From positions 114,541 to 178,540 of the forward strand of contig NZ_JACHOO010000009.1 in the NCBI RefSeq assembly GCF_014199915.1: a stretch of 64,000 nucleotides of DNA, in the 5' to 3' direction. The notes beneath the pieces are model-generated. The model had not been told where the DNA came from. It saw nothing but the letters and a program-made list of their open reading frames with translations, and did no database searches. Below, in pieces: positions 49,082 through 58,389 of the stretch. A program made the position numbers and the translations under genes. Each line of letters opens with the position of its first letter. Positions within the stretch are counted from its first letter, which is position 1. The stretch comes from Prosthecomicrobium pneumaticum. GTDB taxonomy: Bacteria; Pseudomonadota; Alphaproteobacteria; Rhizobiales; Kaistiaceae.

Positions 49082-49717
49082 ATGATCGTCGCGCTGCTGA
49101 ACCAGAAAGGCGGTGTCGGCAAGACGACGCTCGCTCTGCATCTTGCCGGCGAATGGGCGCGGCGTGGCCAGCGTGTCACCGTCATCGACGCCGACCCGCA
49201 AGGCTCCGCTCTCGACTGGTCGCAGCAGCGCGCACGCGAAAGCCTTCCGCGCCTGTTCGGCGTAATCGGCCTGGCGCGCGACACGCTTCATCGCGAAGCA
49301 CCCGAACTCGCGCGCAACGTCCATCACATCGTCATCGACGGCCCGCCGCGCGTCGCCGGGCTGATGCGCTCAGCGCTGCTGGCGGCGGACATCATCCTGA
49401 TCCCGGTGCAGCCATCGCCGTTCGACGGTTGGGGCTCGGCCGAGATGCTCGCACTGCTCAGCGAGGCGCGCGTCTACCGTTCGCACCTCGTCGCCCGCTT
49501 CGTTCTCAATCGGTGTGGCGCACGCACCGTCATCGCGCGCGAGACGGCGCTCACGCTCGCCGATCACGACCCGCCACTGCTCGCCTCCAAGGTCGGCCAG
49601 CGTGTCGCCTTTGCCGACGCCGCCCAGTCCGGCCGCCTCGTCTGGGAAGCCCACGCAACGATTGCGGCGCGCGAGATCACTGCCCTTGCGAGCGAAGTCG
49701 GGAGGCTGGCGCGGTGA
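49082..49717 (+). CDS. parA: ParA-family partition ATPase
   Basis: 211 residues. The deviant Walker A motif KGGVGKTTLA (near residue 9), DADPQGSALDW and DGPPR (Walker B) are intact. The small size is that of plasmid ParA/ParF types that work with a ribbon-helix-helix partner, which is encoded next with a GTGA overlap. It should segregate the replicating form of the element. Confidence 0.9.
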   Translation: MIVALLNQKGGVGKTTLALHLAGEWARRGQRVTVIDADPQGSALDWSQQRARESLPRLFGVIGLARDTLHREAPELARNVHHIVIDGPPRVAGLMRSALLAADIILIPVQPSPFDGWGSAEMLALLSEARVYRSHLVARFVLNRCGARTVIARETALTLADHDPPLLASKVGQRVAFADAAQSGRLVWEAHATIAAREITALASEVGRLAR

Positions 49718-49968
49718 CCCAGCGATCCTCCAAACGCGCCTTCATCGCGCGACCGGCTGATCCCGAACGCTGGATCAAGGCGCCTGCGCCGCGCTCCAAC
49801 AGCAACGGCGACGCGGCCGCTTACACCGCGCGGCTGACGATCGACATCACGACGGAACTGCGCGGCCGCATCAAGATCGTCGCCTTCCAGCGTGGCCTGA
49901 CCGTTGCGGACATGCTGCGCGACCTCCTCGCCCGCGAATTCCCTCCAGCCGAAGGAGACCTGCCATGA
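49714..49968 (+). CDS. Ribbon-helix-helix partition partner
   Basis: 84 residues from a GTG overlapping the parA stop, with GGGAGG upstream. The N-terminal half is basic and flexible; the C-terminal half is a ribbon-helix-helix (TARLTIDITTELRGRIKIVA, GLTVADMLRDLLAREF). It is probably the centromere-binding protein of the ParA system, analogous to ParG. It overlaps the next gene (ATGA). Confidence 0.75.
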   Translation: MTQRSSKRAFIARPADPERWIKAPAPRSNSNGDAAAYTARLTIDITTELRGRIKIVAFQRGLTVADMLRDLLAREFPPAEGDLP

Positions 49969-50474
49969 GTGCCGCATCTCACCTGCGACTCGTGCCGCCG
50001 CCCCTTCCCGTCGACGGCCTCACGCGCGTCGAGCTGACCTGGATCGAGAAGAAGGTCGAATACTGGATTCGCTTCGGCAAGGAGAAGGATGAGCAGATCC
50101 TCGACCGGCGCCGCCGCGTTTTGAGCTTCACGCCCAACAGCGTCTTCGCCTTCGTTCGCTGGGCCTCGAACGACCACGGCACGGTCATCTCGCGCATCGA
50201 CATCGTGCGCACGATCACGCCGGGCGAGCGCTATTCCACGCTGCCTTTCGTGCGGCCGGGCGGCGACATCCTTCTCAAGATGGAGAGCTGGCCGAAAGTC
50301 GAGCGCGTCCTCCAGGTCATCGACGCTATTGAGGCGGCTGGAATCGATCCGAGCGAGGTCTCGCCGCATCACTGGCGGCATGTCCACAATCGCTTGACTG
50401 CGGGCCAGGAACCGCGCGCCTACACGGTCGAGCAACATCGCGCGATCCTACTGCGCCGCGAGATCGAGTCATGA
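49965..50474 (+). CDS. DUF2840 protein
   Basis: 169 residues. LTRVELTWIEKKVEYWIRFG, VLSFTPNSVFAFVRWASNDHGT and PFVRPGGDILLKM are typical of DUF2840, found only in ICEs and plasmids of this kind between parA and traF. Overlaps on both sides (ATGA) show one polycistronic unit. Function unknown. Confidence 0.85.
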   Translation: MSAASHLRLVPPPLPVDGLTRVELTWIEKKVEYWIRFGKEKDEQILDRRRRVLSFTPNSVFAFVRWASNDHGTVISRIDIVRTITPGERYSTLPFVRPGGDILLKMESWPKVERVLQVIDAIEAAGIDPSEVSPHHWRHVHNRLTAGQEPRAYTVEQHRAILLRREIES

Positions 50475-51016
50475 CGCGCTTCGGCTACGTCATGACCACG
50501 TACTTCGCCGCGATGTCGATCGGCGTCGGCTCCTTCGTCCCCGTGACGCCACGACTCATCTGGAACGCTTCCGCCAGCATGCCGATTGGCTTCTATACGA
50601 TCGCGCCGGCGGATCGGCTCGAGGTCACCGACCTGGTCGTCGTCAACGCGCCTGAACCGCTCGCCTCCTTCCTGGCTGAGCGCCACTACCTGCCGCGCGG
50701 CGTGCCGCTCCTGAAACGTGTTGCCGGGCTTCCGGGGCAAGAAGTCTGCCGCCATGGCATGCACGTCACAGTCGACGGCATCGACATGGGCGATGCGCTG
50801 GTGCGCGACCGGCTCGGCCGGCAACTGCCGATCTGGCAGGGCTGCCGCCGCATCGCCGACGGCCAGGTCTTCCTCATGAACTGGTGGGTCGAGGACAGCC
50901 TCGACGGGCGCTACTTCGGCCCGCTCCCTGCCAGCGCAATCGTCGGCCACGCGCTGCCGCTGTGGACCGATGAGGAAGGCACCGGACAGTTCGAATGGCG
51001 CGCACCGACGCGGTGA
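50471..51016 (+). CDS. traF: TraF, S26-family conjugation signal peptidase
   Basis: 181 residues. An N-terminal membrane segment is followed by NASASMPIGFY with the catalytic Ser (near 36), and PLLKRVAGLPGQEV with the Lys (near 80). TraF-type peptidases mature and cyclise the pilin TrbC, encoded at 57772. The start overlaps the DUF2840 stop. Confidence 0.9.
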   Translation: MTRFGYVMTTYFAAMSIGVGSFVPVTPRLIWNASASMPIGFYTIAPADRLEVTDLVVVNAPEPLASFLAERHYLPRGVPLLKRVAGLPGQEVCRHGMHVTVDGIDMGDALVRDRLGRQLPIWQGCRRIADGQVFLMNWWVEDSLDGRYFGPLPASAIVGHALPLWTDEEGTGQFEWRAPTR

Positions 51017-51061
51017 CGGTGCGCGCTGTCGTCCTCTCATCGCACCAGCAAGGAGACCGAA

Positions 51062-51397
51062 ATGCCTCAGATCGGAGAGTTCGCCCGCACCAAGAATGGC
51101 TATTCCGGACGCATCCGCACGCTCTCACTCGACATCGAGATGGTGTTGGTTCCGGCCGAACATTCGGACGCCGAGAACGCGCCGGACTATCGCGCGCATC
51201 TCGGTGACGGCGATGGCCCGGAGATCGGCGCAGGCTGGAAGCGCACCGGCGAGAAGGCTGGCGACTACGTGTCGGTCCAGATCGACGACCCCGCACTCGG
51301 ACAGCCGATCCGCGCCAATCTCTTTCAATCGGGCGAGGGCAAGTCCGTCTGGGGTTTGCATTGGACGCGTCCGCAGAAGCGCGCCGAGCGGGACTGA
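51062..51397 (+). CDS. DUF736 protein (second copy)
   Basis: 111 residues from the ATG at 51062. It is paralogous to the copy at 45592 (IGEFARTKNGYSGRIRTL, GPEIGAGWKRTGEKAGDYV) but diverged to less than half identity. Its constant place between traF and the transglycosylase suggests a role in transfer rather than maintenance; nothing is proven. Confidence 0.87.
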   Translation: MPQIGEFARTKNGYSGRIRTLSLDIEMVLVPAEHSDAENAPDYRAHLGDGDGPEIGAGWKRTGEKAGDYVSVQIDDPALGQPIRANLFQSGEGKSVWGLHWTRPQKRAERD

Positions 51398-51401
51398 CGG
51401 A

Positions 51402-52181
51402 ATGCCCATCTGCTGCACCTCACCAACGCGGATCATGAGGCCCGGGCGGCGTTTGCCCGCCCGGCGTCTCACCGCTCTTCTCCTTTCCGGCCTGCTCTCG
51501 GTAGTCACGATCAGCGGTTCGGCCAGTCCTCAGGTGGTGCCGTCCGCCAGCGCCGATCAGGCGAGCCCCATCGCTCTCCACATCGACGTGGCCTCGCGCC
51601 GCTTCCGCATTCCGGCGTCCTGGATCCGCGTGGTCATGCGCGCCGAAAGCGCACATGACATCCGCGCCGTATCCTCTGCTGGCGCGATCGGCCTTATGCA
51701 AGTCATGCCGGAAACCTGGCTTGAGCTGCGCGCCCGCTACGATCTTGGTCGCGACCCGTTCGATGTGCGGGACAACATTCTCGCCGGCGCCGCGTACCTG
51801 CGCGAGATGTACGACCGATACGGCAATGTCAGCGCCATGCTGGCCGCCTACAATGCAGGGCCCCGGCGTTACGATGAGTACCTTGTGGGCACGCGCGATC
51901 TGCCGGCCGAGACGCGGGCCTATGTCGCCACGATCGCACCCCTTCTCGGGGTTGACCCGCCGCCGTATGCAATGCCTTCGACGCGCGCTGATCCGCTTGC
52001 TTGGATGAGCGCCCCGCTCTTCGTCGCACGCTCTGATGACGTCGGAAAAGCAGCCGTAATGCATCCCGAGCGTCAGCGCGAAAGCGGACCGAACGCGCCA
52101 CGAATGCAAGATGCCGGCGCATTCTCAGCGCGTTCACCCGCTCTATTCGTAGCACGCGGCGGCAACGAGAGGCCGCAATGA
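51402..52181 (+). CDS. Lytic transglycosylase of the conjugation apparatus
   Basis: 259 residues from the ATG at 51402 (a second in-frame ATG at 51435 would begin right at the basic part of the signal peptide). A signal sequence (LTALLLSGLLSVVTISGSA) is followed by a SLT domain: IRVVMRAESAHDIRAVS with the catalytic Glu near 80, GAIGLMQVMPETW and AAYNAGP. It should open peptidoglycan for the Trb secretion channel, as VirB1-type enzymes do. Confidence 0.88.
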   Translation: MPICCTSPTRIMRPGRRLPARRLTALLLSGLLSVVTISGSASPQVVPSASADQASPIALHIDVASRRFRIPASWIRVVMRAESAHDIRAVSSAGAIGLMQVMPETWLELRARYDLGRDPFDVRDNILAGAAYLREMYDRYGNVSAMLAAYNAGPRRYDEYLVGTRDLPAETRAYVATIAPLLGVDPPPYAMPSTRADPLAWMSAPLFVARSDDVGKAAVMHPERQRESGPNAPRMQDAGAFSARSPALFVARGGNERPQ

Positions 52182-52425
52182 CGACTGCCGTCCCCATTCG
52201 CGTCATGGCGTGTTCAGGCGTGGAATGGAGTGCGTTGAGGCAGGAGCTTGGAAGCACGACCGCACGATGGCGAGATAAAAAGGCGCGATGTGCGCGCGAG
52301 GACGGTCGTGGCTTTTCAATAGCTTGCGAGCCGAGTTCGCGAGGTGCGCCTTGTCGACGCAGCCTGCGGCCTCGACGCTCTCTCTGTTCAATCAGAGTGT
52401 TAGCGCGATGTGCGGAGCTGTGGCT
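52182..52425. other. Candidate origin of transfer upstream of the relaxase gene
   Basis: 244 bases without a gene, in the place where oriT lies in related ICEs. CACGACCG (52255-52262) and CGGTCGTG (52303-52310) form an inverted repeat flanking an A-rich patch (GAGATAAAAAGG). GCGCGATGTGCG occurs twice, at 52283-52294 and 52403-52414. Such repeats near a relaxase gene are typical of oriT. The nick site itself cannot be told. Confidence 0.45.
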
Positions 52426-54165
52426 ATGAGCGTCGAGGACGAGTTCCGCATCCGCCCCGGCCGCATCCGCTCGACGCGCGCCCAGCGCGCTCGGCCGTTC
52501 ATCGCGCAGGCGCTTGCGGCCGCGCAGCGGGCCGGCGGTCACGTCTCACGCTCAGGCAACATCAGCTCCGGCACAGGATCGCGCTTCGGACGTGGCCGCC
52601 GCGCGACCGTGCAGGCGAACCGTCTGCTCACCAGCCGCTCGCGCATCACGGTCATCAAGACCCGCGTCGTTCGCCATTCGGCGCGCTCGGCGCCGCTTGC
52701 AACACACCTCAGCTATCTCCGCCGCGAAGGCGTGACCCGGGATGGGGAGAAGGCCCGTCTCTTCGGACCCGGCGGCGACGACTTGGATGCCAAAGACTTT
52801 GCCGAGCGTTGCGAGGACGATCGCCACCACTTCCGCTTCATCGTCTCGCCCGAGGATGCGACCGAGATGTCGGACCTCAAGATCTTCGCCCGCGACCTGA
52901 TAAACCAGATGGAGAAGGACCTCGGCACCAAACTGGAATGGGTGGGCATTGATCATTGGAACACCGACAATCCCCACGTCCACATCATCCTGCGCGGCCG
53001 CTCCGATGACGGCCAGGATCTCGTCATCTCGCGCGACTACATCAAGGAAGGCATGCGTGCTCGCGCACAGGATCTCGTGACGCAGGAGTTGGGCCCACGC
53101 ACGGATCAGGAGATCCGGCGCAACCTCGAACGTCAGGTCGAGTCGGAGCGCTGGACCAACCTCGACCGGCAACTCTCGCGTGACGCGTATCGGACAGGCG
53201 TCATCGATCTCGCTCCGAGCCCTGATCGCCAGCCTGACGAGTTTCACGTCCTGAAAGTCGGACGGCTGCGCAAGCTGGAGGCTCTGGGCCTCGCCGATCA
53301 GATCGGCCCGGGCCAGTGGGTGATGGTCGAGAATGCCGAAACTACTCTGCGCGAGCTTGGCGAGCGAGGCGACATCATCAAACGCATCCATCGCGGGCTG
53401 GCCGAGCGCAATATCGAGCGTGGCACCTCGAGTTACGTGCTCGCCGGAGAGAGCCTTGAGGACCAGATCGTTGGTCGTCTCATAGCGCGTGGTCTCGATG
53501 ACGAGCTGAACGGCACGGCCTATGCCGTGATAGATGGAGTCGACGGCCGGACCCATCACATCAAGCTCGCCGACCTCGATGCTGCTGGGGACTCGGGCCC
53601 AGGTTCGATCGTCGAGCTGCGCAAGTTTGATGACACGCAGGGCCGGCGACGCGTTGCGCTCGCAGTTCGATCGGACATCCCGCTCGAGCAGCAGATTACT
53701 GCCAACGGCGCCACCTGGCTGGACCGCCAAGCGATTGCGCGCGAACCGGTGGCCCTTGGTGGCGGTGGCTTCGGAGCCGAGGTGCGCGACGCGCTCGATC
53801 GCCGCGCCGAGCATCTCATCAGTCAGGGCCTGGCCGAGCGCCAAGCGCGGGGCGTAAGTTTCAGCCGCAACCTCATCGGAACGCTGCGCGGGCGCGAACT
53901 CGACGCACTGAGCGAACGCCTGAGCGCCGAGACAGGACAAGCCGCCGTCAAACCGTTGGCCGGCGAATATGTCGCCGGCACATACCGCCGCCGCTTCGAC
54001 CTCGCATCCGGCCGCTTCGCAATGCTCGATGACGGGCTCGGCTTCCAGCTCGTCCCGTGGTCGCCCTCACTCGAAGGGAATCTCGACCGCCACATCTCCG
54101 GTATTGCCCGGGGCGACGGCGGGGTCGATTGGAGCTTCGGCCGGAAGCGCGGGCTCGGCCTGTGA
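52426..54165 (+). CDS. rlxS: Relaxase (VirD2/RlxS-like, DUF3363)
   Basis: 579 residues from the ATG at 52426. The relaxase core lies at about 75-240 (VIKTRVVRHSARSAPLATHL) with the His-rich motif DHWNTDNPHVHIILRG near 180. The C-terminal half is DUF3363 (HVLKVGRLRKLEALGLAD, YVAGTYRRRFDLASGRFA). It nicks at oriT and pilots the strand. It starts 260 bases after the transglycosylase, behind the candidate oriT. Confidence 0.88.
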   Translation: MSVEDEFRIRPGRIRSTRAQRARPFIAQALAAAQRAGGHVSRSGNISSGTGSRFGRGRRATVQANRLLTSRSRITVIKTRVVRHSARSAPLATHLSYLRREGVTRDGEKARLFGPGGDDLDAKDFAERCEDDRHHFRFIVSPEDATEMSDLKIFARDLINQMEKDLGTKLEWVGIDHWNTDNPHVHIILRGRSDDGQDLVISRDYIKEGMRARAQDLVTQELGPRTDQEIRRNLERQVESERWTNLDRQLSRDAYRTGVIDLAPSPDRQPDEFHVLKVGRLRKLEALGLADQIGPGQWVMVENAETTLRELGERGDIIKRIHRGLAERNIERGTSSYVLAGESLEDQIVGRLIARGLDDELNGTAYAVIDGVDGRTHHIKLADLDAAGDSGPGSIVELRKFDDTQGRRRVALAVRSDIPLEQQITANGATWLDRQAIAREPVALGGGGFGAEVRDALDRRAEHLISQGLAERQARGVSFSRNLIGTLRGRELDALSERLSAETGQAAVKPLAGEYVAGTYRRRFDLASGRFAMLDDGLGFQLVPWSPSLEGNLDRHISGIARGDGGVDWSFGRKRGLGL

Positions 54166-54193
54166 AGGCGCCAGAAAAGAAGGAGTGCCGACG

Positions 54194-56182
54194 ATGTCAG
54201 CTACGAAAATCCTCTGGGGTCAAATTCTCGTTGTCTCGCTGATCATTCTGGCTACCACGTGGGCAGCGACGCAGTGGACGGCATGGCAGTTGGGTTTCCA
54301 GGCACAGCTCGGCGAGCCGTGGTTCGATCTGTTCGGTTGGCCGGTCTACTACCCGCCATCATTCTTCATGTGGTGGTACTTCTACGACGCCTACGCGCCA
54401 GCAATTTTCGTGCGCGGTGCGATCATCGCCGCATCCGGTGGTTTCATCGCGATCGCCGTCGCCATCACGATGTCAGTGTGGCGGGCACGTGAGGCCAAGA
54501 ACGTGGACACCTATGGGTCGGCCCGTTGGGCGCGGCCTGACGAGGTCAAGGCAGCCGGACTCCTTGGGCCCGACGGGGTCGTGCTTGGAAGGCTCGGCCG
54601 TGACTATCTCCGGCACGACGGACCCGAGCACGTCCTCTGCTTTGCGCCGACCCGCTCTGGCAAGGGCGTCGGCTTGGTCATTCCCTCGCTGCTAACCTGG
54701 CCCGGCAGCGCGATCGTCCATGACATCAAGGGCGAGAACTGGCAGCTGACTTCCGGCTTCCGCGCGCGGCACGGCCGCGTGCTGCTGTTCGACCCCACCA
54801 ACGCGAGGTCGTCGGCCTACAACCCGCTGCTCGAAGTCCGGCGCGGCGAATGGGAAGTCCGGGACGTCCAGAACATCGCCGACATCCTGGTCGACCCGGA
54901 AGGCTCGCTGGAGAAGAGGAACCATTGGGAGAAGACCTCCCATGCGCTGCTGGTCGGCGCGATCCTCCATGTGCTCTACGCGGAGGAGGACAAGACGCTC
55001 GCGGGCGTTGCCTCCTTCCTCTCCGATCCCCGCCGACCGATCGAGTCGACGCTCGCGGCGATGATGAAGACCCCGCATCTCGGGGAGGCCGGACCACATC
55101 CAGTCATCGCAAGCGCCGCCAGGGAGTTGCTCAACAAGTCTGACAACGAACGAAGCGGCGTTCTGAGTACGGCCATGTCGTTCTTGGGCTTGTACCGCGA
55201 TCCCGTGGTCGCCGCTGTTACGCGCCGGTGTGACTGGCGGATCACCGACATTGTGGGCGACGCGCGACCAACGACGCTCTACCTCGTTGTGCCACCGTCA
55301 GACATCGCGCGCACCAAGCCTCTCATCCGGCTGGTCTTGAACCAGATCGGACGGCGCCTGACGGAAGACCTGCGTGCGAAAGGGCGCCGCCACCGGCTGC
55401 TTCTCATGCTCGATGAGTTTCCCGCGCTTGGCCGTTTGGATTTTTTCGAGAGCGCGTTGGCCTTCATGGCGGGTTACGGCTTGAAGTCGTTCTTGATCGC
55501 GCAATCGCTGAACCAAATCGAGAAGGCCTACGGGCCAAACAACTCGATCCTCGACAACTGTCATGTGAGGGTGAGCTTTGCTACGAACGACGAAAGGACC
55601 GCCAAAAGGGTCAGCGACGCACTCGGCACAGCGACCGAGATGCGCGCAATGCGCAACTATGCCGGCCATCGCCTGAGTCCCTGGCTCGGCCACCTGATGG
55701 TGTCGCGATCAGAAACTGCGCGACCGCTGCTTACGCCGGGTGAGATCATGCAGCTCTCGCCGGCGGACGAAATCGTCATGGTTGCCGGCACGCCACCTAT
55801 TCGCGCCCGGAAGGCGCGGTACTTTGAGGATCGCCGCTTTCAAGAGCGCATCCTTCCGCCTCCGAATACCGCAAAGGCATCCGAGCCGCAGTCGAATGAG
55901 TGGACGTCCATGCCCGTCCCACCGCGCCCGGCCCTCGAATTGGTGGGATCGGCGAACGGCAGCAGCGAAGGCGAAGACCCAAACGGCTCCGAGAAGCGGC
56001 GGCAGCCCGAGCTGAACCGCACGACCCCGGTGGAGAGGAAACTTCCCATGGAAAACGAGTTCGAAATCGACCAGGTCGACGACGATGCGGACGACACCGC
56101 ACGCCTGAGCCGTGTGAACCGCCTCATGCAAGGCATCGCGCGACAAGTGTCCCTCGATCCGAACGACGGAATGGAACTTTAG
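54194..56182 (+). CDS. traG: TraG/VirD4 type IV coupling protein
   Basis: 662 residues. Two N-terminal membrane segments are followed by Walker A FAPTRSGKGVG near 153 and Walker B LLMLDEFPALG near 406. The signature YGSARWA before the ATPase domain is typical of TraG. The last 100 residues are acidic and unstructured. It hands the relaxase-DNA complex to the Trb channel. It is 28 bases behind the relaxase gene. Confidence 0.92.
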   Translation: MSATKILWGQILVVSLIILATTWAATQWTAWQLGFQAQLGEPWFDLFGWPVYYPPSFFMWWYFYDAYAPAIFVRGAIIAASGGFIAIAVAITMSVWRAREAKNVDTYGSARWARPDEVKAAGLLGPDGVVLGRLGRDYLRHDGPEHVLCFAPTRSGKGVGLVIPSLLTWPGSAIVHDIKGENWQLTSGFRARHGRVLLFDPTNARSSAYNPLLEVRRGEWEVRDVQNIADILVDPEGSLEKRNHWEKTSHALLVGAILHVLYAEEDKTLAGVASFLSDPRRPIESTLAAMMKTPHLGEAGPHPVIASAARELLNKSDNERSGVLSTAMSFLGLYRDPVVAAVTRRCDWRITDIVGDARPTTLYLVVPPSDIARTKPLIRLVLNQIGRRLTEDLRAKGRRHRLLLMLDEFPALGRLDFFESALAFMAGYGLKSFLIAQSLNQIEKAYGPNNSILDNCHVRVSFATNDERTAKRVSDALGTATEMRAMRNYAGHRLSPWLGHLMVSRSETARPLLTPGEIMQLSPADEIVMVAGTPPIRARKARYFEDRRFQERILPPPNTAKASEPQSNEWTSMPVPPRPALELVGSANGSSEGEDPNGSEKRRQPELNRTTPVERKLPMENEFEIDQVDDDADDTARLSRVNRLMQGIARQVSLDPNDGMEL

Positions 56183-56189
56183 GCAGCCG

Positions 56190-56624
56190 ATGGCAAATCC
56201 GGGCAAAAAGCAGCGGCTCTCGGTCTATCTTGAACCGGCCGTCACCAAATCCCTCGCCGAGTATGCGGCGCGCCGTGGCCAGTCGCGGTCGCTAATCGCC
56301 GAAGCAGCGATCGCCTCTTTCCTATCACCTGACGCTGCCGAGCGACAGGAAGCTGCTATTGCGAAGCGCCTCGATCAGCTCGACAGGCGTATGACGCGCC
56401 TCGAACGGGATCTGGGGATTGCGGTGGAGACGCTCGCAGTTTTCGTCCGGAACTGGTTGATGACGAACCCGCCGCTGCCTGAGCCGGCCCAGGCGGCCGC
56501 CCGCGCCCAAGCGGGCGAACGCTACGATGCGTTTGTCGCTGCGCTCGGTCGCCGCCTCGCCAAGGGACCTCGCCTGCGTCAAGAGGTCTCCGAAGACGTC
56601 CCGGGCGACTCCCCAGCCGAATAG
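56190..56624 (+). CDS. CopG-like ribbon-helix-helix protein
   Basis: 144 residues, seven bases after traG. A ribbon-helix-helix is at the start ([34 protein letters not shown]). A coiled-coil middle ([17 protein letters not shown]) and a helical tail follow. A small protein of this type is constantly found between traG and trbB and may repress the trb operon or help the relaxosome. The 167 bases before trbB hold no gene. Confidence 0.8.
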   Translation: MANPGKKQRLSVYLEPAVTKSLAEYAARRGQSRSLIAEAAIASFLSPDAAERQEAAIAKRLDQLDRRMTRLERDLGIAVETLAVFVRNWLMTNPPLPEPAQAAARAQAGERYDAFVAALGRRLAKGPRLRQEVSEDVPGDSPAE

Positions 56625-56791
56625 AGCGCGCGGGCCGAGTCACTACTTCTGCCGTTTCGCCGCTTCCCTGTATTTGCACGCCACAGTACGACGACCACAT
56701 TCCGGTTGTTGCATCGCCCGAATTTCTGCCTCTTCTACTCATCCCCGATCCAGGGCCGCTCTCGAGTGGTCCCGCGCAGAACGGGGACGAC

Positions 56792-57775
56792 ATGGCGAAT
56801 TCCTTCCAGCAAACAGAGGCGATACTTCGCGGCACGCGCATGCTGCGGACGGCGCTAGGGCCAGCGGTCGCCGGATTCCTGGAGGACCCGTCGATAGTCG
56901 AGGTGATGCTCAACCCGGATGGGCGGCTCTGGATCGACCGGCTCTCGGAAGGCCTCGCCGATACAGGCGAGCGCCTGTCGGCCGCCGACGGAGAGCGCAT
57001 CGTCCGCCTCGTCGCCCACCATGTCGGCGCAGAGGTCCACGCCGGAAGTCCGCGGGTCTCGGCAGAGTTGCCCGGAACGGGGGAGCGCTTCGAGGGCCTG
57101 CTGCCGCCTATCGTGGCCGCGCCCGCCTTCGCAATTCGGAAACCCGCCATCGCGATCTTCACGCTGCAGGACTACGTCGCGGCCAGCATCATGTCGGCCG
57201 AGCAGGCGGAGACTCTTCGCAGCGCGGTCACCGATCGCCGCAACATTCTCGTCGCCGGGGGAACAAGCACCGGCAAGACTACGCTCACCAACGCGCTCCT
57301 CGCAGAAGTGTCAAAATCGACCGATCGCGTCGTTCTCATCGAGGACACGCGCGAGCTTCAGTGCAGCGCGCCCAATCTCGTGGCGATGCGCACGAAGGAC
57401 GGCGTCGCGACGCTGTCCGACCTGGTGCGCTCTTCTCTGCGCCTGCGGCCCGATCGCATCCCCATCGGCGAGGTGCGCGGCGCCGAGGCCCTGGACCTCC
57501 TGAAAGCTTGGGGCACCGGGCATCCCGGTGGCGTCGGGACCATTCACGCCGGCACAGCGATCGGGGCTCTGCGGCGTCTCGAACAGCTCATCCAAGAGGC
57601 GGTGATCACGGTGCCTCGTGCCCTAATCGCCGAGACGATCGACCTTGTCGCTGTCCTCAGCGGCCGCGGATCGTCGCGCCGCCTCGCCGAGCTCGCGCAC
57701 GTCCACGGCCTGACCGCCGACGGCGACTACCACGTCACCCCCGCAACCTTGCCCGCCACAGGAGATCGTGCGTGA
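56792..57775 (+). CDS. trbB: TrbB, VirB11-type secretion ATPase
   Basis: 327 residues. Walker [14 protein letters not shown] is near 155, followed by the Asp box [20 protein letters not shown] and the His box GTIHAG. It drives pilus assembly and substrate transfer from the inner face of the membrane. It is the first gene of the trb operon and overlaps trbC by GTGA. Confidence 0.93.
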   Translation: MANSFQQTEAILRGTRMLRTALGPAVAGFLEDPSIVEVMLNPDGRLWIDRLSEGLADTGERLSAADGERIVRLVAHHVGAEVHAGSPRVSAELPGTGERFEGLLPPIVAAPAFAIRKPAIAIFTLQDYVAASIMSAEQAETLRSAVTDRRNILVAGGTSTGKTTLTNALLAEVSKSTDRVVLIEDTRELQCSAPNLVAMRTKDGVATLSDLVRSSLRLRPDRIPIGEVRGAEALDLLKAWGTGHPGGVGTIHAGTAIGALRRLEQLIQEAVITVPRALIAETIDLVAVLSGRGSSRRLAELAHVHGLTADGDYHVTPATLPATGDRA

Positions 57776-58104
57776 TCCACAAGCTCCAGAACCTTCGTCG
57801 TCATCTTGCCTCCGCAACCGCGGCCGCTGTCGTCAGCCTCGCGCTCGCCCCGGCCGCACATGCCTCTGGCTCCTCAATGCCGTGGGAGCAGCCGCTTGAA
57901 CAAATCCTTCAGTCGATCGAAGGACCCGTCGCGAAGATCATCGCGGTGATCATCATCATCGTTACCGGCTTGACCCTCGCGTTCGGGGACACGAGCGGTG
58001 GCTTTCGGAGACTCGTTCAGATCGTCTTCGGCCTCTCGATCGCTTTCGCAGCCAGCTCGTTCTTTCTCAGCTTCTTCAGCTTCGGCGGCGGAGTGCTCGT
58101 CTGA
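57772..58104 (+). CDS. trbC: TrbC pilin precursor
   Basis: 110 residues from a GTG overlapping the trbB stop, with GGAGA upstream. A signal peptide ending in AAHA is followed by two hydrophobic segments (KIIAVIIIIVTGLTLAFG, FGLSIAFAASSFFLSFF). This is the VirB2-like pilin, processed and probably cyclised by TraF. Confidence 0.9.
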   Translation: MIHKLQNLRRHLASATAAAVVSLALAPAAHASGSSMPWEQPLEQILQSIEGPVAKIIAVIIIIVTGLTLAFGDTSGGFRRLVQIVFGLSIAFAASSFFLSFFSFGGGVLV

Positions 58105-58382
58105 TGCCGGGCATTGCCGACAACGCAGAAGTCCCAGGCTTCTCGGTGCCCGTTCACCGGGCGCTGACCGACCATATCCTCCTCGGCGGCGCGCCGCGCT
58201 CGATCGCGATCCTCAATGGCACGTTGGCGGCCGCTCTCGGCCTTGGCCTTCGGCTCTGGCTCGTCGGTCTCGGACTCTGGGCTGCCGGCCACTTCGCGGC
58301 CGTATGGGCAGCCAAACGCGATCCAATGTTCGTGGAAGTGATCCGCCGGCATCTGCGCATCCCCTCCTTCCTCGCGGTCTGA
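58104..58382 (+). CDS. trbD: TrbD, VirB3-like inner-membrane protein
   Basis: 92 residues, start overlapping the trbC stop. VPVHRALTDHILLGGAPRSIAI is the standard TrbD/VirB3 opening, and a membrane hairpin follows. It works with the TrbE ATPase encoded next. Confidence 0.9.
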   Translation: MPGIADNAEVPGFSVPVHRALTDHILLGGAPRSIAILNGTLAAALGLGLRLWLVGLGLWAAGHFAAVWAAKRDPMFVEVIRRHLRIPSFLAV

Positions 58383-58389
58383 GCCTGCC

